DNA of 55,634 nucleotides from an uncultured Acidimicrobiales bacterium. Its GTDB lineage: Bacteria > Actinomycetota > Acidimicrobiia > Acidimicrobiales > SHLQ01. Shown here one piece after another: positions 1 to 8,407 of this stretch. The DNA lies in contig CALHTB010000051.1 in NCBI GenBank assembly GCA_938038785.1, positions 1-55,634 of the forward strand. Direction: 5' to 3'. The notes under the pieces were generated by a model. That model was given only the letters and a program-made list of their open reading frames with translations. It did not search any database and had not been told where the DNA came from. How positions within the stretch are numbered: position 1 is the stretch's first letter; the number at the start of each line of letters is the position of its first letter. The translations under genes and the position numbers were made by a program.

Positions 1-702
1 CACGTTGTGTTGGCGAACCCCGGTTCGCATTCCCTCGGGTGCAAGCGCATACGGATTGGTGAGAACCCGGCGGATGTCGGGGTTGTCCTTTGCCTCTTCG
101 ACGATGTTCAACATCGAGGCGATTGTTCCGCCGCTGGCCCCGCCCTTCATGGCCTTCACGCGCATCGAAATTTGGTGGCAGTGCTCGCCGAGCAGTTCGG
201 TGGCCATGCGTTGGGTGTATGCAACGCCAAGATCCGACGGGATCGAATCGAAGCCGCACGCGTGCACGATGCGCGAACCCGTGCGGGTTGCGGTGTCGTG
301 GTGGGCGTCGATCATTTGCTGCATCCAGTGGGGTTCACCGGTGAGGTCGCAATAGTCGGTTCCGGCCTCGACGCAGGCAGCTACGAGGTCGGATCCGTAC
401 AGCGCATAGGGTCCAACGGTGGAGACGACGACGTGTGTTGCTGCAGCCAGTTCGGCAAGCGCTTTGGGGTCGGTTGCATCTGCGATGAGGTGGTCGACCG
501 AAAGGCGGAGGTCATCGGCCAGGTCGCCGAGCTTGGCCGAGTTCCGGCCGGCGATAGCCCAGGTGACTGACGCGTCTCCGTTGGAGGGGTCGTTTGGCCC
601 GCTGCCATGGCGTTGCTTCAGGTAGGCACACAAAATCTGGCCCACGAAGCTTGTAGCCCCGTAGACGATGATGTCGTACGGGCGATTGTTGGGGGAAGTC
701 AC
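1..702 (-). CDS. Saccharopine dehydrogenase-like NAD(P)-binding reductase (3' end cut by window)
   Basis: The visible 234 codons are the N-terminal part of a protein that runs off the left edge. It opens with a Rossmann nucleotide-binding fold (DIIVYGATSFVGQ, about residues 8-20) followed by AGRNSAKL, then ACVEAGTDYCDLTGEP and HACGFDSIPSDLG, motifs typical of the saccharopine-dehydrogenase-like family that includes the mycobacterial trans-acting enoyl reductases. Members act on lipid or polyketide intermediates, but the substrate here cannot be told. The GTG start at 702 is chosen because the fold begins there and a TAGACT -10 box (709-714) lies exactly six bases upstream, implying a leaderless mRNA. 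It is divergent from the oxygenase gene starting at 764. Confidence 0.8.
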   Translation of the reverse strand, partial: MTSPNNRPYDIIVYGATSFVGQILCAYLKQRHGSGPNDPSNGDASVTWAIAGRNSAKLGDLADDLRLSVDHLIADATDPKALAELAAATHVVVSTVGPYALYGSDLVAACVEAGTDYCDLTGEPHWMQQMIDAHHDTATRTGSRIVHACGFDSIPSDLGVAYTQRMATELLGEHCHQISMRVKAMKGGASGGTIASMLNIVEEAKDNPDIRRVLTNPYALAPEGMRTGVRQHNV

Positions 703-763
703 GACCGGAGTCTATGCGAATCAGATCGCAGCCCATGGGGCGTACTTGGATAGTGTCTGTGCA

Positions 764-1717
764 ATGGCTGAAGACATCCTCGACGTAGACCTCCTCGCCT
801 TTGAGAACGGCGATTCCTCACAACGGTCGGCGGTTGTCGACGGCGTAATGAGAAGCCTCGCGAACGGCTTTGTGTTTACCGCACATGATCTGTCATCTGA
901 TTTGCTCGACGATGCATACGGCAAGCTCGGCGAGTTTTTTTCGAGCTCAACCGAGGAAAAGGAGCAGTACAAGGTCGAGGGGAGCTTTGGGCAAACCGGC
1001 TACACGGGGCTATTGGTCGAGACCGCCGCGTCAGCCGATGTGGCCGACTGGAAAGAGATGATCAACTGGGGTCTGCCAATGCCCGATGCTCACCCCCTAA
1101 AGACTGAGTTCCCGTTCCGTTATCTGCCGCCGGTGCTGCCTGAGGCCACCGTTCCCGGCATCGAGGCGGTGTTGCTCGAATTCCACACGCGCATTTTCGA
1201 GATCCAGCGTCGGTTCATTCGGATCATCGCGGTAGGGCTTGGCTGCGACGAACACTTCTTCGACGAGATGCTCACCGATGGCCCGACGTTGACCCGAGCG
1301 ATCCGCTACCCACCGATGCCCGACGCCCCGAGCGGCGAGCACGTTTGGGCCGGCGCGCACGACGACATCAACCTGATTACCGCTCTGCCTCGTGCAACGG
1401 CGAAAGGGTTGCAAGTGCAGATTGGCGACACCTGGGTTGATGCGATCCCACCCGACGGCCAAATGGTGATCAACACCGGGATGATGCTCGAACGGATCAC
1501 CAACGGCGTTTTGGCGCCCGGGACTCATCGAGTGGTCGGCGACCCGTCGGAGCCGGGAGAACGCCTCAGCGTGGTGCAGTTCTGCCATCCCACTCCATCA
1601 ACAATTCTGTCGCCGATACCGTCGTGTGTGAACGATGAGCACCCGCTTGCCTACAGCGCGATCAGTGCGTCGAGCGCGCTCCAGAAGGTGCTCTGGGAGA
1701 TCAACCTGCTTGGCTGA
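764..1717 (+). CDS. Isopenicillin N synthase-like 2-oxoglutarate/Fe(II) oxygenase
   Basis: A 317-residue non-haem iron oxygenase of the isopenicillin N synthase/2OG-Fe(II) superfamily. The iron ligands are visible as HDD (HxD) in GAHDDINLITAL and the distal His in APGTHRVV; the 2-oxoglutarate-binding RLS follows in GERLSVVQF. The N-terminal DIOX_N-like part includes GFVFTAHDL and STEEKEQY. Length fits the family (about 310-350). The in-frame ORF extends upstream, but ATG 764 starts the conserved part, and a TAGTGT box (751-756) seven bases ahead suggests a leaderless transcript. It converges on the AlgH-like gene with only five bases between stop codons. The substrate is not predictable; bacterial relatives act on small metabolites or amino acid derivatives. 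Confidence 0.85.
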   Translation: MAEDILDVDLLAFENGDSSQRSAVVDGVMRSLANGFVFTAHDLSSDLLDDAYGKLGEFFSSSTEEKEQYKVEGSFGQTGYTGLLVETAASADVADWKEMINWGLPMPDAHPLKTEFPFRYLPPVLPEATVPGIEAVLLEFHTRIFEIQRRFIRIIAVGLGCDEHFFDEMLTDGPTLTRAIRYPPMPDAPSGEHVWAGAHDDINLITALPRATAKGLQVQIGDTWVDAIPPDGQMVINTGMMLERITNGVLAPGTHRVVGDPSEPGERLSVVQFCHPTPSTILSPIPSCVNDEHPLAYSAISASSALQKVLWEINLLG

Positions 1718-1722
1718 CCGGC

Positions 1723-2259
1723 CTAGTTCAACCAGGGTTGGCTGGGGTAGGCCGCAAGGAAGTCGGTGAAATCTTGGCGGGCCATGATTCGGGCCCACAA
1801 CGTCTGATGGTCGGAGTTCCAGACGTCTTGTGGTTCGCACCGGGCAATGACCCAAGCGCCGTTGCGTAGCTCGCCTTCGAGTTGACGAGGACCCCAACCG
1901 GCATAGCCAGAAAATACGCGTGCTCGTTCGAGCATGATCCGAGGGTTCTCGTCGTCGGTGAGGTCGAGCAGGCCAACGCCGTTCTGCATGAAGTGCATGC
2001 CCGGTGCTGCTGGGTCGATCGGTTCGGCGAGAACGAGTGCCGTGCCTTGCTCGACTGGTCCGCCGAGGTAAAGACGGTCGGGTTTGGCGAGCGATCCAAA
2101 GTCGGGCAGCGCGTCGCTGACAAGCATGTCGCTTGGCCGGTTGAGCACGAGGCCCATGGATCCGCTCTCGTCATGTTCGAGGACAAAGATGACGGTGCGC
2201 TCGAAGGTTTCCTCGTGCATGCTCGGCGTAGCGAGCAGGAGGGAACCGGTGGAGAGCAT
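1723..2259 (-). CDS. YqgE/AlgH family protein (DUF179/UPF0301)
   Basis: A 178-residue protein of the AlgH/YqgE family, recognised by its N-terminus GSLLLATPSMHEETFERTV and the following VIFVLEHDESGSMGLVLNRP, then LYLGGPVEQG and the downstream RVFSGYAGWGPRQLEGEL. These are the family's best-conserved blocks. The molecular role is not settled: AlgH was named for alginate regulation in Pseudomonas, but the fold is widespread. It is complete at family length. The 62-residue ORF lies 36 bases upstream on the same strand, so they may be co-transcribed. Confidence 0.88.
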   Translation of the reverse strand: MLSTGSLLLATPSMHEETFERTVIFVLEHDESGSMGLVLNRPSDMLVSDALPDFGSLAKPDRLYLGGPVEQGTALVLAEPIDPAAPGMHFMQNGVGLLDLTDDENPRIMLERARVFSGYAGWGPRQLEGELRNGAWVIARCEPQDVWNSDHQTLWARIMARQDFTDFLAAYPSQPWLN

Positions 2260-2295
2260 ATTCCATATTGGCTACTGGATCTTGGTGATGACCAC

Positions 2296-2484
2296 TCAGG
2301 CCCGTCGAACTGCCTTGATGTCGGCGGTGCGAAACGAGGCGACCCGCGTCGACCATGAGTCGATGATGAGACGCTGGGATTCGACCGCGAAGAATGTGGT
2401 GAGTGGGCCTTCTTGTTGGTATGCGTCGACGCCCTGAACCTTCTCGATGCGGTCGTTTGCAAGTTCGACAGAGAATGCAGCCAT
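2296..2484 (-). CDS. Small conserved-looking hypothetical protein (62 aa)
   Basis: A 62-residue ORF beginning MAAFSVELANDRIEKVQGV and ending IKAVRRA. A purine-rich GAAAGG sits about seven bases before the ATG, which is a reasonable ribosome binding site. The alternation of charged and hydrophobic residues (DRIEKVQGVDAYQ, LTTFFAVESQRLIIDSW) suggests a small beta-rich domain. No signal peptide or membrane segment is present. It is probably co-transcribed with the AlgH-family gene downstream. No function is recognised. Confidence 0.55.
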   Translation of the reverse strand: MAAFSVELANDRIEKVQGVDAYQQEGPLTTFFAVESQRLIIDSWSTRVASFRTADIKAVRRA

Positions 2485-2761
2485 GGGGGCCTTTCGTTCG
2501 GGATTGTCCGGGGGTTCGTGGTGCTGGGGGAGGAGTTCTTCGTGTTGTTACTGTGCAGGAAGTTGACTGTGGGACACAAGTGGATGAAGTTGTGGATTTG
2601 TTGAATTTCCTGGGGATTTGACGATGGATTTTGTGGACGCTGCGATGAATATCGGTTTTGGCACTCGAATCGTGTCTGTCGCCTGTCGAAATATCAAACA
2701 AGACGCAATACCGAGGACGAGCTTGTTACGAACTCGTGCTCTAGCGAAAGGACATGGCGGC

Positions 2762-3355
2762 ATGGTCGACTACTGCGAATCAACATTGGGAACAACACTT
2801 CAAGAATGTCGGGCGATTTCGAAGATGACGCTCAACGAGGCGGCGACAGCATCTGGCGTTTCGCTCACTCGCTTGCTTGAAATCGAATCGGGAAAGAGCG
2901 GCCCGACCAAGGACATCCTCCGGAGTCTCATGGGCATTTATGACGCAGCGATCCGCTCGCGAGACACCACACCGGGCGAAGAACGCCGTCGAGCAACCGC
3001 GACGCGCTCGGAGATCGACTGGATCTCGCTCATGCTGCGATCTGATCTGATGTCGAATCGCGAACTTCTCGAGTACATCGCCACAGCCGTGCGCACGCTT
3101 CGCCAGCTTGCTGACACAGTTCCCGTCCACATGCGAAGCCACGAGGCCGACTTGCTGGTATCGATGCTCGATCTCTCCGACCCCGACCTCGCTGTTGACA
3201 TCGTGAACCAGTTCGGCCTTTCGATCGCACAGGTCAAGGACTTCATCTCTGGAGCGGTCAACCGCGCCGAGCGTCGAGCAGGCGGTGACGACTCGGAGTA
3301 CCTGCGTCGTCTTCGCGGCATTGCCTATCCCGCAGATCTAGCTGACGTCCGATAG
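2762..3355 (+). CDS. XRE-family helix-turn-helix regulator
   Basis: A 197-residue protein with an N-terminal Cro/CI-type helix-turn-helix: LQECRAISKMTLNEAATASGV then SLTRLLEIESGKSGPTKDILRSLMGIYD, about residues 11-60, with the usual L..IE.GK.GP pattern. The remaining 130 residues are helical and charged and match no domain I know; members of this class often sense a small molecule or partner protein there. ATG 2762 is preferred over the upstream in-frame start at 2618 because it opens the HTH domain and has AAAGGA about ten bases upstream. It stands alone between a divergent small gene and the downstream ureohydrolase. Confidence 0.75.
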   Translation: MVDYCESTLGTTLQECRAISKMTLNEAATASGVSLTRLLEIESGKSGPTKDILRSLMGIYDAAIRSRDTTPGEERRRATATRSEIDWISLMLRSDLMSNRELLEYIATAVRTLRQLADTVPVHMRSHEADLLVSMLDLSDPDLAVDIVNQFGLSIAQVKDFISGAVNRAERRAGGDDSEYLRRLRGIAYPADLADVR

Positions 3356-3399
3356 TTGAACTCGCTGCCTCTATGGGAGGTGGCCTAGCGTTTGGCCCT

Positions 3400-4389
3400 A
3401 TGAGCCGCACTGACGCTGAACGATTGATGGATGGGATCTTTTGGTATGGGATCCCGACCCTTTTCCGAGCTCCCCATGACGCTGACCCAAGCAATGCCGA
3501 CATTGGACTTGTGGGTGTGCCCCACAGCACGGGCAACGGCACCACCCAACGCGACCAGCACCTTGGCCCACGGGCGGTGCGCAACGTGTCGGCAATTGGC
3601 CGGCGAGTGCACAACGAGTTTGAGGTTGACCCTTGGGAGCGATGCCGCATTCACGATCTCGGTGACGTGCCGCTGTCGGAGGGCAACAACAACGAACGGT
3701 CGATCGAAATGATCACCGAGTACTACAAGGCAATCGACGCTGCAGGATGCCGGCCGGTGTCGATCGGAGGAGATCATTCGATAACCGGTGGCATCTTGCA
3801 GGGCATTGCCGGGTCGCACTCCACGCTCACCGGCGGGGAGAAGGCGTGCTTGCTGCACTTCGATGCCCACACCGACGCCTTCCACAACGTCGATCACTTC
3901 ATGGGCGCCATCAAGTCGGCAGCTCACTGGGCCAGCTACCTCGTGCGTGACGGGCATGTCGATGCCGAGCACAGCGTGCAGGTTGGTATCCGTGGAAATA
4001 CCCGTTCGCTCGAATGGTTGGACCCGAGCTACGACCTTGGTTACGAGGTCATCAAGAAGACCGACTACGACGAGATGGGCCCCGAGAAGGTCATGGAGAT
4101 CATCGACGAACGGATTGGCGACCGCCCGCTCTACATCACGTTCGACCTCGATTGCCTCGATCCGTCGGTTGCTCCGGGTGTGGCCAATATCGAAGCGGGA
4201 ATCGAGGGCTTTGGTATGGACCAGGTGATGCAGCTTCTGCGGTCGGTTCGTGGCAAGAACATCATCGGTGGCGACGTTGTTTGTCTGATGCCCACGATCG
4301 ACTCGCCGAACATGGTCACCAGCTATCGGGCGATGGCCGTGATGTTCGAGATACTCAGCCTGATCGCCGACAACCACCCCGAGGGCTAG
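3400..4389 (+). CDS. Agmatinase/arginase-family ureohydrolase
   Basis: A 329-residue binuclear manganese hydrolase. Metal ligands are visible in order: GGDHSI (about residue 127), HFDAHTDAF (the DxHxD motif) and FDLDCLDPS (DxDxxDP). The family cleaves the guanidino group of agmatine, arginine, guanidinobutyrate or related compounds, releasing urea or a related product; the sequence does not decide which, although proteins with this N-terminal region (LMDGIFWYGIPTLFRAP) are commonly annotated agmatinase. An alternative ATG at 3373 is possible; 3400 is preferred because a TAGCGT box lies eight bases before it. The patatin-like gene begins three bases after the stop, so the two are probably one operon. 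Confidence 0.85.
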   Translation: MSRTDAERLMDGIFWYGIPTLFRAPHDADPSNADIGLVGVPHSTGNGTTQRDQHLGPRAVRNVSAIGRRVHNEFEVDPWERCRIHDLGDVPLSEGNNNERSIEMITEYYKAIDAAGCRPVSIGGDHSITGGILQGIAGSHSTLTGGEKACLLHFDAHTDAFHNVDHFMGAIKSAAHWASYLVRDGHVDAEHSVQVGIRGNTRSLEWLDPSYDLGYEVIKKTDYDEMGPEKVMEIIDERIGDRPLYITFDLDCLDPSVAPGVANIEAGIEGFGMDQVMQLLRSVRGKNIIGGDVVCLMPTIDSPNMVTSYRAMAVMFEILSLIADNHPEG

Positions 4390-4392
4390 CCG

Positions 4393-5160
4393 GTGGCAGA
4401 CGGCGGTGTGTCGCTAGTGGTAGGTGCGGGCGGACCCACGGGTGGTCCGTTCATTTGGGCTGCCCTCGCTGAACTCGAAGAACGAACCGGTTGGGTTGCT
4501 GCGTCGGCCACGGAGATTATCGGCACGTCTGCTGGAGCGTTCGTAGCGGCGACGTTCGACGCTCAGCTCGAACCTGCGTTGGGTGCAATCGATGCGCTGA
4601 TCAGTCTTGCGAACGACGATCAATTTGCCGCAGGTCCGGCCTCGAAAGTGGCGGGGGCGCTGCGTCGAGTAGCCGCTTTCGTGCTTGCCAAGATCGCTCC
4701 GATGGATCGAGACTTCGCCGACTATCGCACTGCGCCGGCGCCGTTTCACCCCGGAGCCTCGGCGGTAACAGTGGCACGGGGTGGATCTCGGGTGCAACAT
4801 CGGCTTCGCGACGCAGCTGACCCCGAAGCGGTCGTGAGGGCTTCTGCGGCCATCCCATTTGTAAACCGTCCGGTTGATGTAGATGGACGCCCGCACGTCG
4901 ATGGCGCGGTGCACTCGGCAACGAACAGCGACTTGGTTACTAACCCGACGGTGGCGGTGGTGATAGCCCCGATGATTCCAGCGACCGGGGGAACGATCGT
5001 TGGCCGGTTTCATCGGGCTCAATTGCGAAGCGAGCTGGATTCGCTTCGACGGAGGAACGTGCCGGCCGTTGTGGTCGTGCCGTCGGAGTCAGCGCACGCC
5101 GACCGGAAGAACCGCGAACCGTTTGTGGTAGAAGGTGCAGCCGCAGTCGCTCGGCTCTAA
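4393..5160 (+). CDS. Patatin-like phospholipase family protein
   Basis: A 255-residue serine hydrolase of the patatin-like family. The oxyanion-hole glycines (VVGAGGPTGG), the nucleophile elbow GTSAG (about residues 43-47) and the catalytic Asp motif (VDGAVHSATNSDLV, DGA) are all present, so the Ser-Asp dyad is intact. No signal peptide is evident; it is probably a cytosolic lipid acyl hydrolase. The GTG start at 4393 is three bases after the upstream ureohydrolase stop, indicating translational coupling. The substrate is unknown. Confidence 0.82.
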   Translation: MADGGVSLVVGAGGPTGGPFIWAALAELEERTGWVAASATEIIGTSAGAFVAATFDAQLEPALGAIDALISLANDDQFAAGPASKVAGALRRVAAFVLAKIAPMDRDFADYRTAPAPFHPGASAVTVARGGSRVQHRLRDAADPEAVVRASAAIPFVNRPVDVDGRPHVDGAVHSATNSDLVTNPTVAVVIAPMIPATGGTIVGRFHRAQLRSELDSLRRRNVPAVVVVPSESAHADRKNREPFVVEGAAAVARL

Positions 5161-5213
5161 GGGTGTGAACACCGATGCCGACCTCGGCGGGGAGTCGCTG
5201 CAATACTGAGCCG

Positions 5214-6275
5214 ATGATGTTCGGAAGCGACAACCAAGCAGGCGCGTCGGAACCGGTGCTTGCAGCAATCACTGCGGCGTATAGCGCAACTGGTCAGGAC
5301 GCCTACGGGGCAGATGACTACACGGCGGCTGGCGCAGCAGCGATCCGCGAGGTTTTTGACACTGACGCTTCGGTCTTCTTTGTGTCCAGCGGAACGGCCG
5401 CCAACATGTTGGCCCTCTCGGCCATGGTCGACCCGTGGGATGGGGTCGTGTGCCATCACCAAGCGCACGTCCTGCTCGACGAGTCGACCGGCCCGGCGTT
5501 ATTCACCGGGGGAGCGGCGATGTTGCCGGTGCCGGACCGGACCGTTCGTATGACCCCCGACCAACTCGACGACATGATGACCCGGCTGCCGAACGACGTG
5601 CCACACAACATCAGGGCCCGGACGTTCTCGTTGACACAAGCCAACGAATGCGGACAGGTGTATTCGGTTGCCGAAGTGACTGCGCTGAACGAGATGGCCA
5701 AGAGCCACGGCCTGAGCGTGCATATGGACGGGGCCCGGTTCGCGAACGCCATGGTCGAGCTCGATGTGCATCCGAGCGAGGCGACCTGGAAGGCGGGGGT
5801 GGACGTTCTGTGTCTCGGAGCTAGCAAGAACGGCGCAGTTGCAGCCGAAGCTGTCGTGTTCTTCGACAAGACCCTGGCCGAGAACTTCGAGTTCCGCATG
5901 AAGCGGACCGGCCACCTCACGTCGAAGGCTCGGTTGTACGGGGCGCAATTCAGCGCGTGGCTCGCCGATGATCACTGGCGCGATTTGGCTCGGCACGCAA
6001 ACACGAAGGCAAACGAGCTTCGGTCGGCGATCGACGAGCTCGACGGAGTTCGGATGGCGTGGGACTGCCAGTCGAACGAGTCGTTCGTAATCTTCGAGAA
6101 GGCGCTGTTCACGCGGTTGCTGGACGCCGGCGTATCGATGTACGACTGGTATCCGAGCGCCATGCCAGCGGGCGAGACCCTGGCCAGTAATGAGCAGCTC
6201 GCTCGAATGGTCACGTCCTTCGCAACCTCCAGCGAAGACATTGCAGCTTTTGTCGACCTGGTGATGTCGGCCTAG
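5214..6275 (+). CDS. Threonine aldolase-like PLP-dependent beta-eliminating lyase
   Basis: A 353-residue fold-type I PLP enzyme of the threonine aldolase/beta-eliminating lyase family. Signatures are GSDNQAGASEPVL at the N-terminus (the family's usual SDN start), GTAANMLAL, HVLLDESTGPALFTGG, HMDGARFANAM and the Schiff-base lysine in LCLGASKNGA. The family cleaves L-threonine or other beta-hydroxy amino acids to glycine and an aldehyde. ATG 5214 is chosen over the in-frame ATG at 5175: homology begins there and an AATACT box (5202-5207) ends six bases upstream. The gene stands alone on its transcript. Confidence 0.85.
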   Translation: MMFGSDNQAGASEPVLAAITAAYSATGQDAYGADDYTAAGAAAIREVFDTDASVFFVSSGTAANMLALSAMVDPWDGVVCHHQAHVLLDESTGPALFTGGAAMLPVPDRTVRMTPDQLDDMMTRLPNDVPHNIRARTFSLTQANECGQVYSVAEVTALNEMAKSHGLSVHMDGARFANAMVELDVHPSEATWKAGVDVLCLGASKNGAVAAEAVVFFDKTLAENFEFRMKRTGHLTSKARLYGAQFSAWLADDHWRDLARHANTKANELRSAIDELDGVRMAWDCQSNESFVIFEKALFTRLLDAGVSMYDWYPSAMPAGETLASNEQLARMVTSFATSSEDIAAFVDLVMSA

Positions 6276-6542
6276 GTCGGTGCGAAAGAAATTTCGCCAG
6301 ACGCCCTATTTGCACTAAAGGTTTACCAATAGTGGTGCCGAAGATAAAGATCTGGGAGTCAGGCACCTTCGAGATAGGTCGCATCCGCAGCTCGAGAGTT
6401 TGAGTCAGACAAGAGCTCATAGCTGCAGGATGCGTCCTCCCTCGAATGACCCACCTGGCCTGGACTGTGGATCCGAAGTCCAGAGATGCAGGCAAAGACC
6501 CCAATTATGGGTAGCAAAGCTCCTGTACATTGCAACGTGTCT

Positions 6543-7058
6543 ATGAGCATTTCGCCCTCGCCCGAACTCGGAGTTTCGGACCAGCCCTCGCTGGCTGAAC
6601 GCTTCGTTCTTGACGAAGTGGTTCGTGATCACGTCGATGCGTTGTATCGGCTCGCATATGCGGTGGTTGGAAGTAAGGCGCTCGCTGAGGATGTGGCCCA
6701 AGATGCCATCGTGCGCACCTGGCGGACATTCCCAGCGTTCAAGGGCGAGTCCAAACTCCGTACATATGTGTTCCAGATGGCATACCAAGCCGCGGTTGCC
6801 ATCGAGTCGGGGCGAACTGAGCTTGAGCAAGTTGATCTTGTGGTTGACTCGTCTCTAGCGCCAGAGGCGAAGAACGAACTCGACCGAGCGCTCGGAAACC
6901 TCGACACATTGTCTCGGGTAGTGGTTGTGCTCTGCGAGATAGAGGGCTTCTCGTGCGAGGAAGCCGCACTAGTGCTCAGTGTTCCGACACCAACGGTTGA
7001 AGCTCGGCTGTTGCGAAGTCGCCGAGCGCTCGCCCTTGCGCTGAACCTCTTGGACTAG
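6543..7058 (+). CDS. ECF-like RNA polymerase sigma factor
   Basis: A 171-residue sigma-70-family protein of ECF size. Region 2 spans DHVDALYRLAYAVVGSKALAED onward to AIVRTWRTFPAFKGESKLRTYVFQ (about residues 28-85), with the usual AEDVAQDA core. Region 4 is NLDTLSRVVVVLCEIEGFSCEEAALVL then VPTPTVEARLLRSRRAL (the HTH). No anti-sigma gene is adjacent, so its control is unknown. The start is uncertain: ATG 6543 opens the protein without a clear Shine-Dalgarno, and ATGs at 6486 and 6507 are in frame upstream. The next gene converges on it. Confidence 0.8.
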   Translation: MSISPSPELGVSDQPSLAERFVLDEVVRDHVDALYRLAYAVVGSKALAEDVAQDAIVRTWRTFPAFKGESKLRTYVFQMAYQAAVAIESGRTELEQVDLVVDSSLAPEAKNELDRALGNLDTLSRVVVVLCEIEGFSCEEAALVLSVPTPTVEARLLRSRRALALALNLLD

Positions 7059-7063
7059 ATCGC

Positions 7064-8278
7064 TCAGCGCGAGGCAATGTTGGCCCCGGCGTGAAAGCCG
7101 TTGGTCCACGCGTTCTGAAAGTTGAACCCACCGGTGACTCCATCGATGTCGATGATCTCGCCCGCAAAGTAAAGACCGGGCACGATCTTGCTTTCCATCG
7201 TCTTGAAGTTGATCTCGTCGCGAGAGACACCGCCGCACGTGACGAACTCGGCCTTGTTCGTGCTCTTGCCGTCGACCGTGAAGGTGGAGGCGGCCGCCTG
7301 ACCGACGAGCTCGGAAGCATGAGCCTTGCTGAGTTGAGACCAGGTGGTCGGCTCGGGGACGCCCGCTGCGGTAAGCAGCCGGAGCCAGAGCCGTTTTGGC
7401 ACGGCGGCAAACGGACTCTGGCTCGACAGCTGGCGCTTGGGCTCGCTAACGCGCTTGTTGGTAAGAACGTCTGCTGGGTCGTCATCGGGCGCCCAGTTGA
7501 CCGCGATGTCGAACCGGTAGTCCAGCCCGGCGAGTTCTCGTGCGCCCCATGCGGAGATCTTCAGAATTCCAGGCCCGCTGAGGCCCCAGTGGGTGACGAG
7601 CACGGGCCCTTGGCTGTTGAGCTTGCTGTTCAGAATCTGAACCTCTGCGTTGTCGACAGACAAGCCGGCGAGTCCCTCGATTCGGGGATCGCTGATCTTG
7701 AACGTGAAAAGCGATGGTGTAGCGGGTTCGAGTTGGTGCCCGAGGCTGGCGGCGAGCTCGGCCCCCGAAGCCACCCGGGTTCCGCCGGTGGCCAGCACAA
7801 CGTTTGCTGCGGCGAGCGTGTTGCCCGCATCGGTGTTGACGGTGAAGGTTTCGCCATCTTTCGTTATCGACGTGACGCCTTCAGAGGTGTGAATGTCCAC
7901 TCCGGCAGCGGCGGCTGCATTGAGCAGAGTGTCGATGATCGTTTGGGAGTTGTCGGTAGTCGGAAACATGCGGCCATCCGCCTCGGTCTTCAACGCGACG
8001 CCTCGGTTCTCGAACCAGTCGACGGTGTCAGCGGGGCCGAACCGGTTGAATGGCCCGATCAGCGACTTCTCGCCACGGGGGTAGTGGGTGCTGAGTTCAC
8101 GAGGATCGAAGCACTCATGGGTGACGTTGCATCGACCGCCGCCAGAGATCTTTACTTTCTGGAGCAGGTTCGACGTCTTCTCGAGGATCAGCACCGACTT
8201 GTCGGAACGCTCGGCACACGTGATCGCGGAGAAGAACCCGGCAGCGCCGCCGCCGATGACGATGAGATCGTAAACCAT
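7064..8278 (-). CDS. HI0933-family flavoprotein (NAD(P)/FAD-dependent oxidoreductase)
   Basis: A 404-residue flavoprotein of the HI0933/YhiN/BaiN-like family. It begins with the dinucleotide-binding motif DLIVIGGGAAGFFSAI, followed by the family signature KISGGGRCNVTH (about residues 43-54), YPRGEKSLIGPFNRF, and ends with the second FAD-contacting stretch PGLYFAGEIIDIDGVTGG and FNFQNAWTNGFHAG. Length is normal for the family. The reaction is not known; some relatives reduce bile-acid or enone substrates. ATG 8278 has a TAGAGT box eight bases upstream. The downstream end nearly abuts the convergent sigma-factor gene. Confidence 0.87.
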   Translation of the reverse strand: MVYDLIVIGGGAAGFFSAITCAERSDKSVLILEKTSNLLQKVKISGGGRCNVTHECFDPRELSTHYPRGEKSLIGPFNRFGPADTVDWFENRGVALKTEADGRMFPTTDNSQTIIDTLLNAAAAAGVDIHTSEGVTSITKDGETFTVNTDAGNTLAAANVVLATGGTRVASGAELAASLGHQLEPATPSLFTFKISDPRIEGLAGLSVDNAEVQILNSKLNSQGPVLVTHWGLSGPGILKISAWGARELAGLDYRFDIAVNWAPDDDPADVLTNKRVSEPKRQLSSQSPFAAVPKRLWLRLLTAAGVPEPTTWSQLSKAHASELVGQAAASTFTVDGKSTNKAEFVTCGGVSRDEINFKTMESKIVPGLYFAGEIIDIDGVTGGFNFQNAWTNGFHAGANIASR

Positions 8279-8407
8279 GCGTGGTCACTCTAGAACCGGC
8301 CGGCGCGTCGACGGTCCGGCGCCGGAACTACGCGTACGTCAGGTCTTGTCGTCGTGCCGGCGCACGAAGGTGATCGCTACCTGCGCGCTGGCTACTCCCG
8401 GTTCGGT

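Noticed and set aside
1728..2579. A 283-codon minus-strand frame overlapping the AlgH-family gene
   Set aside because: It is Ser/Thr/Pro/Arg-rich in the way of out-of-frame high-GC translation, and the AlgH frame has clear family motifs.
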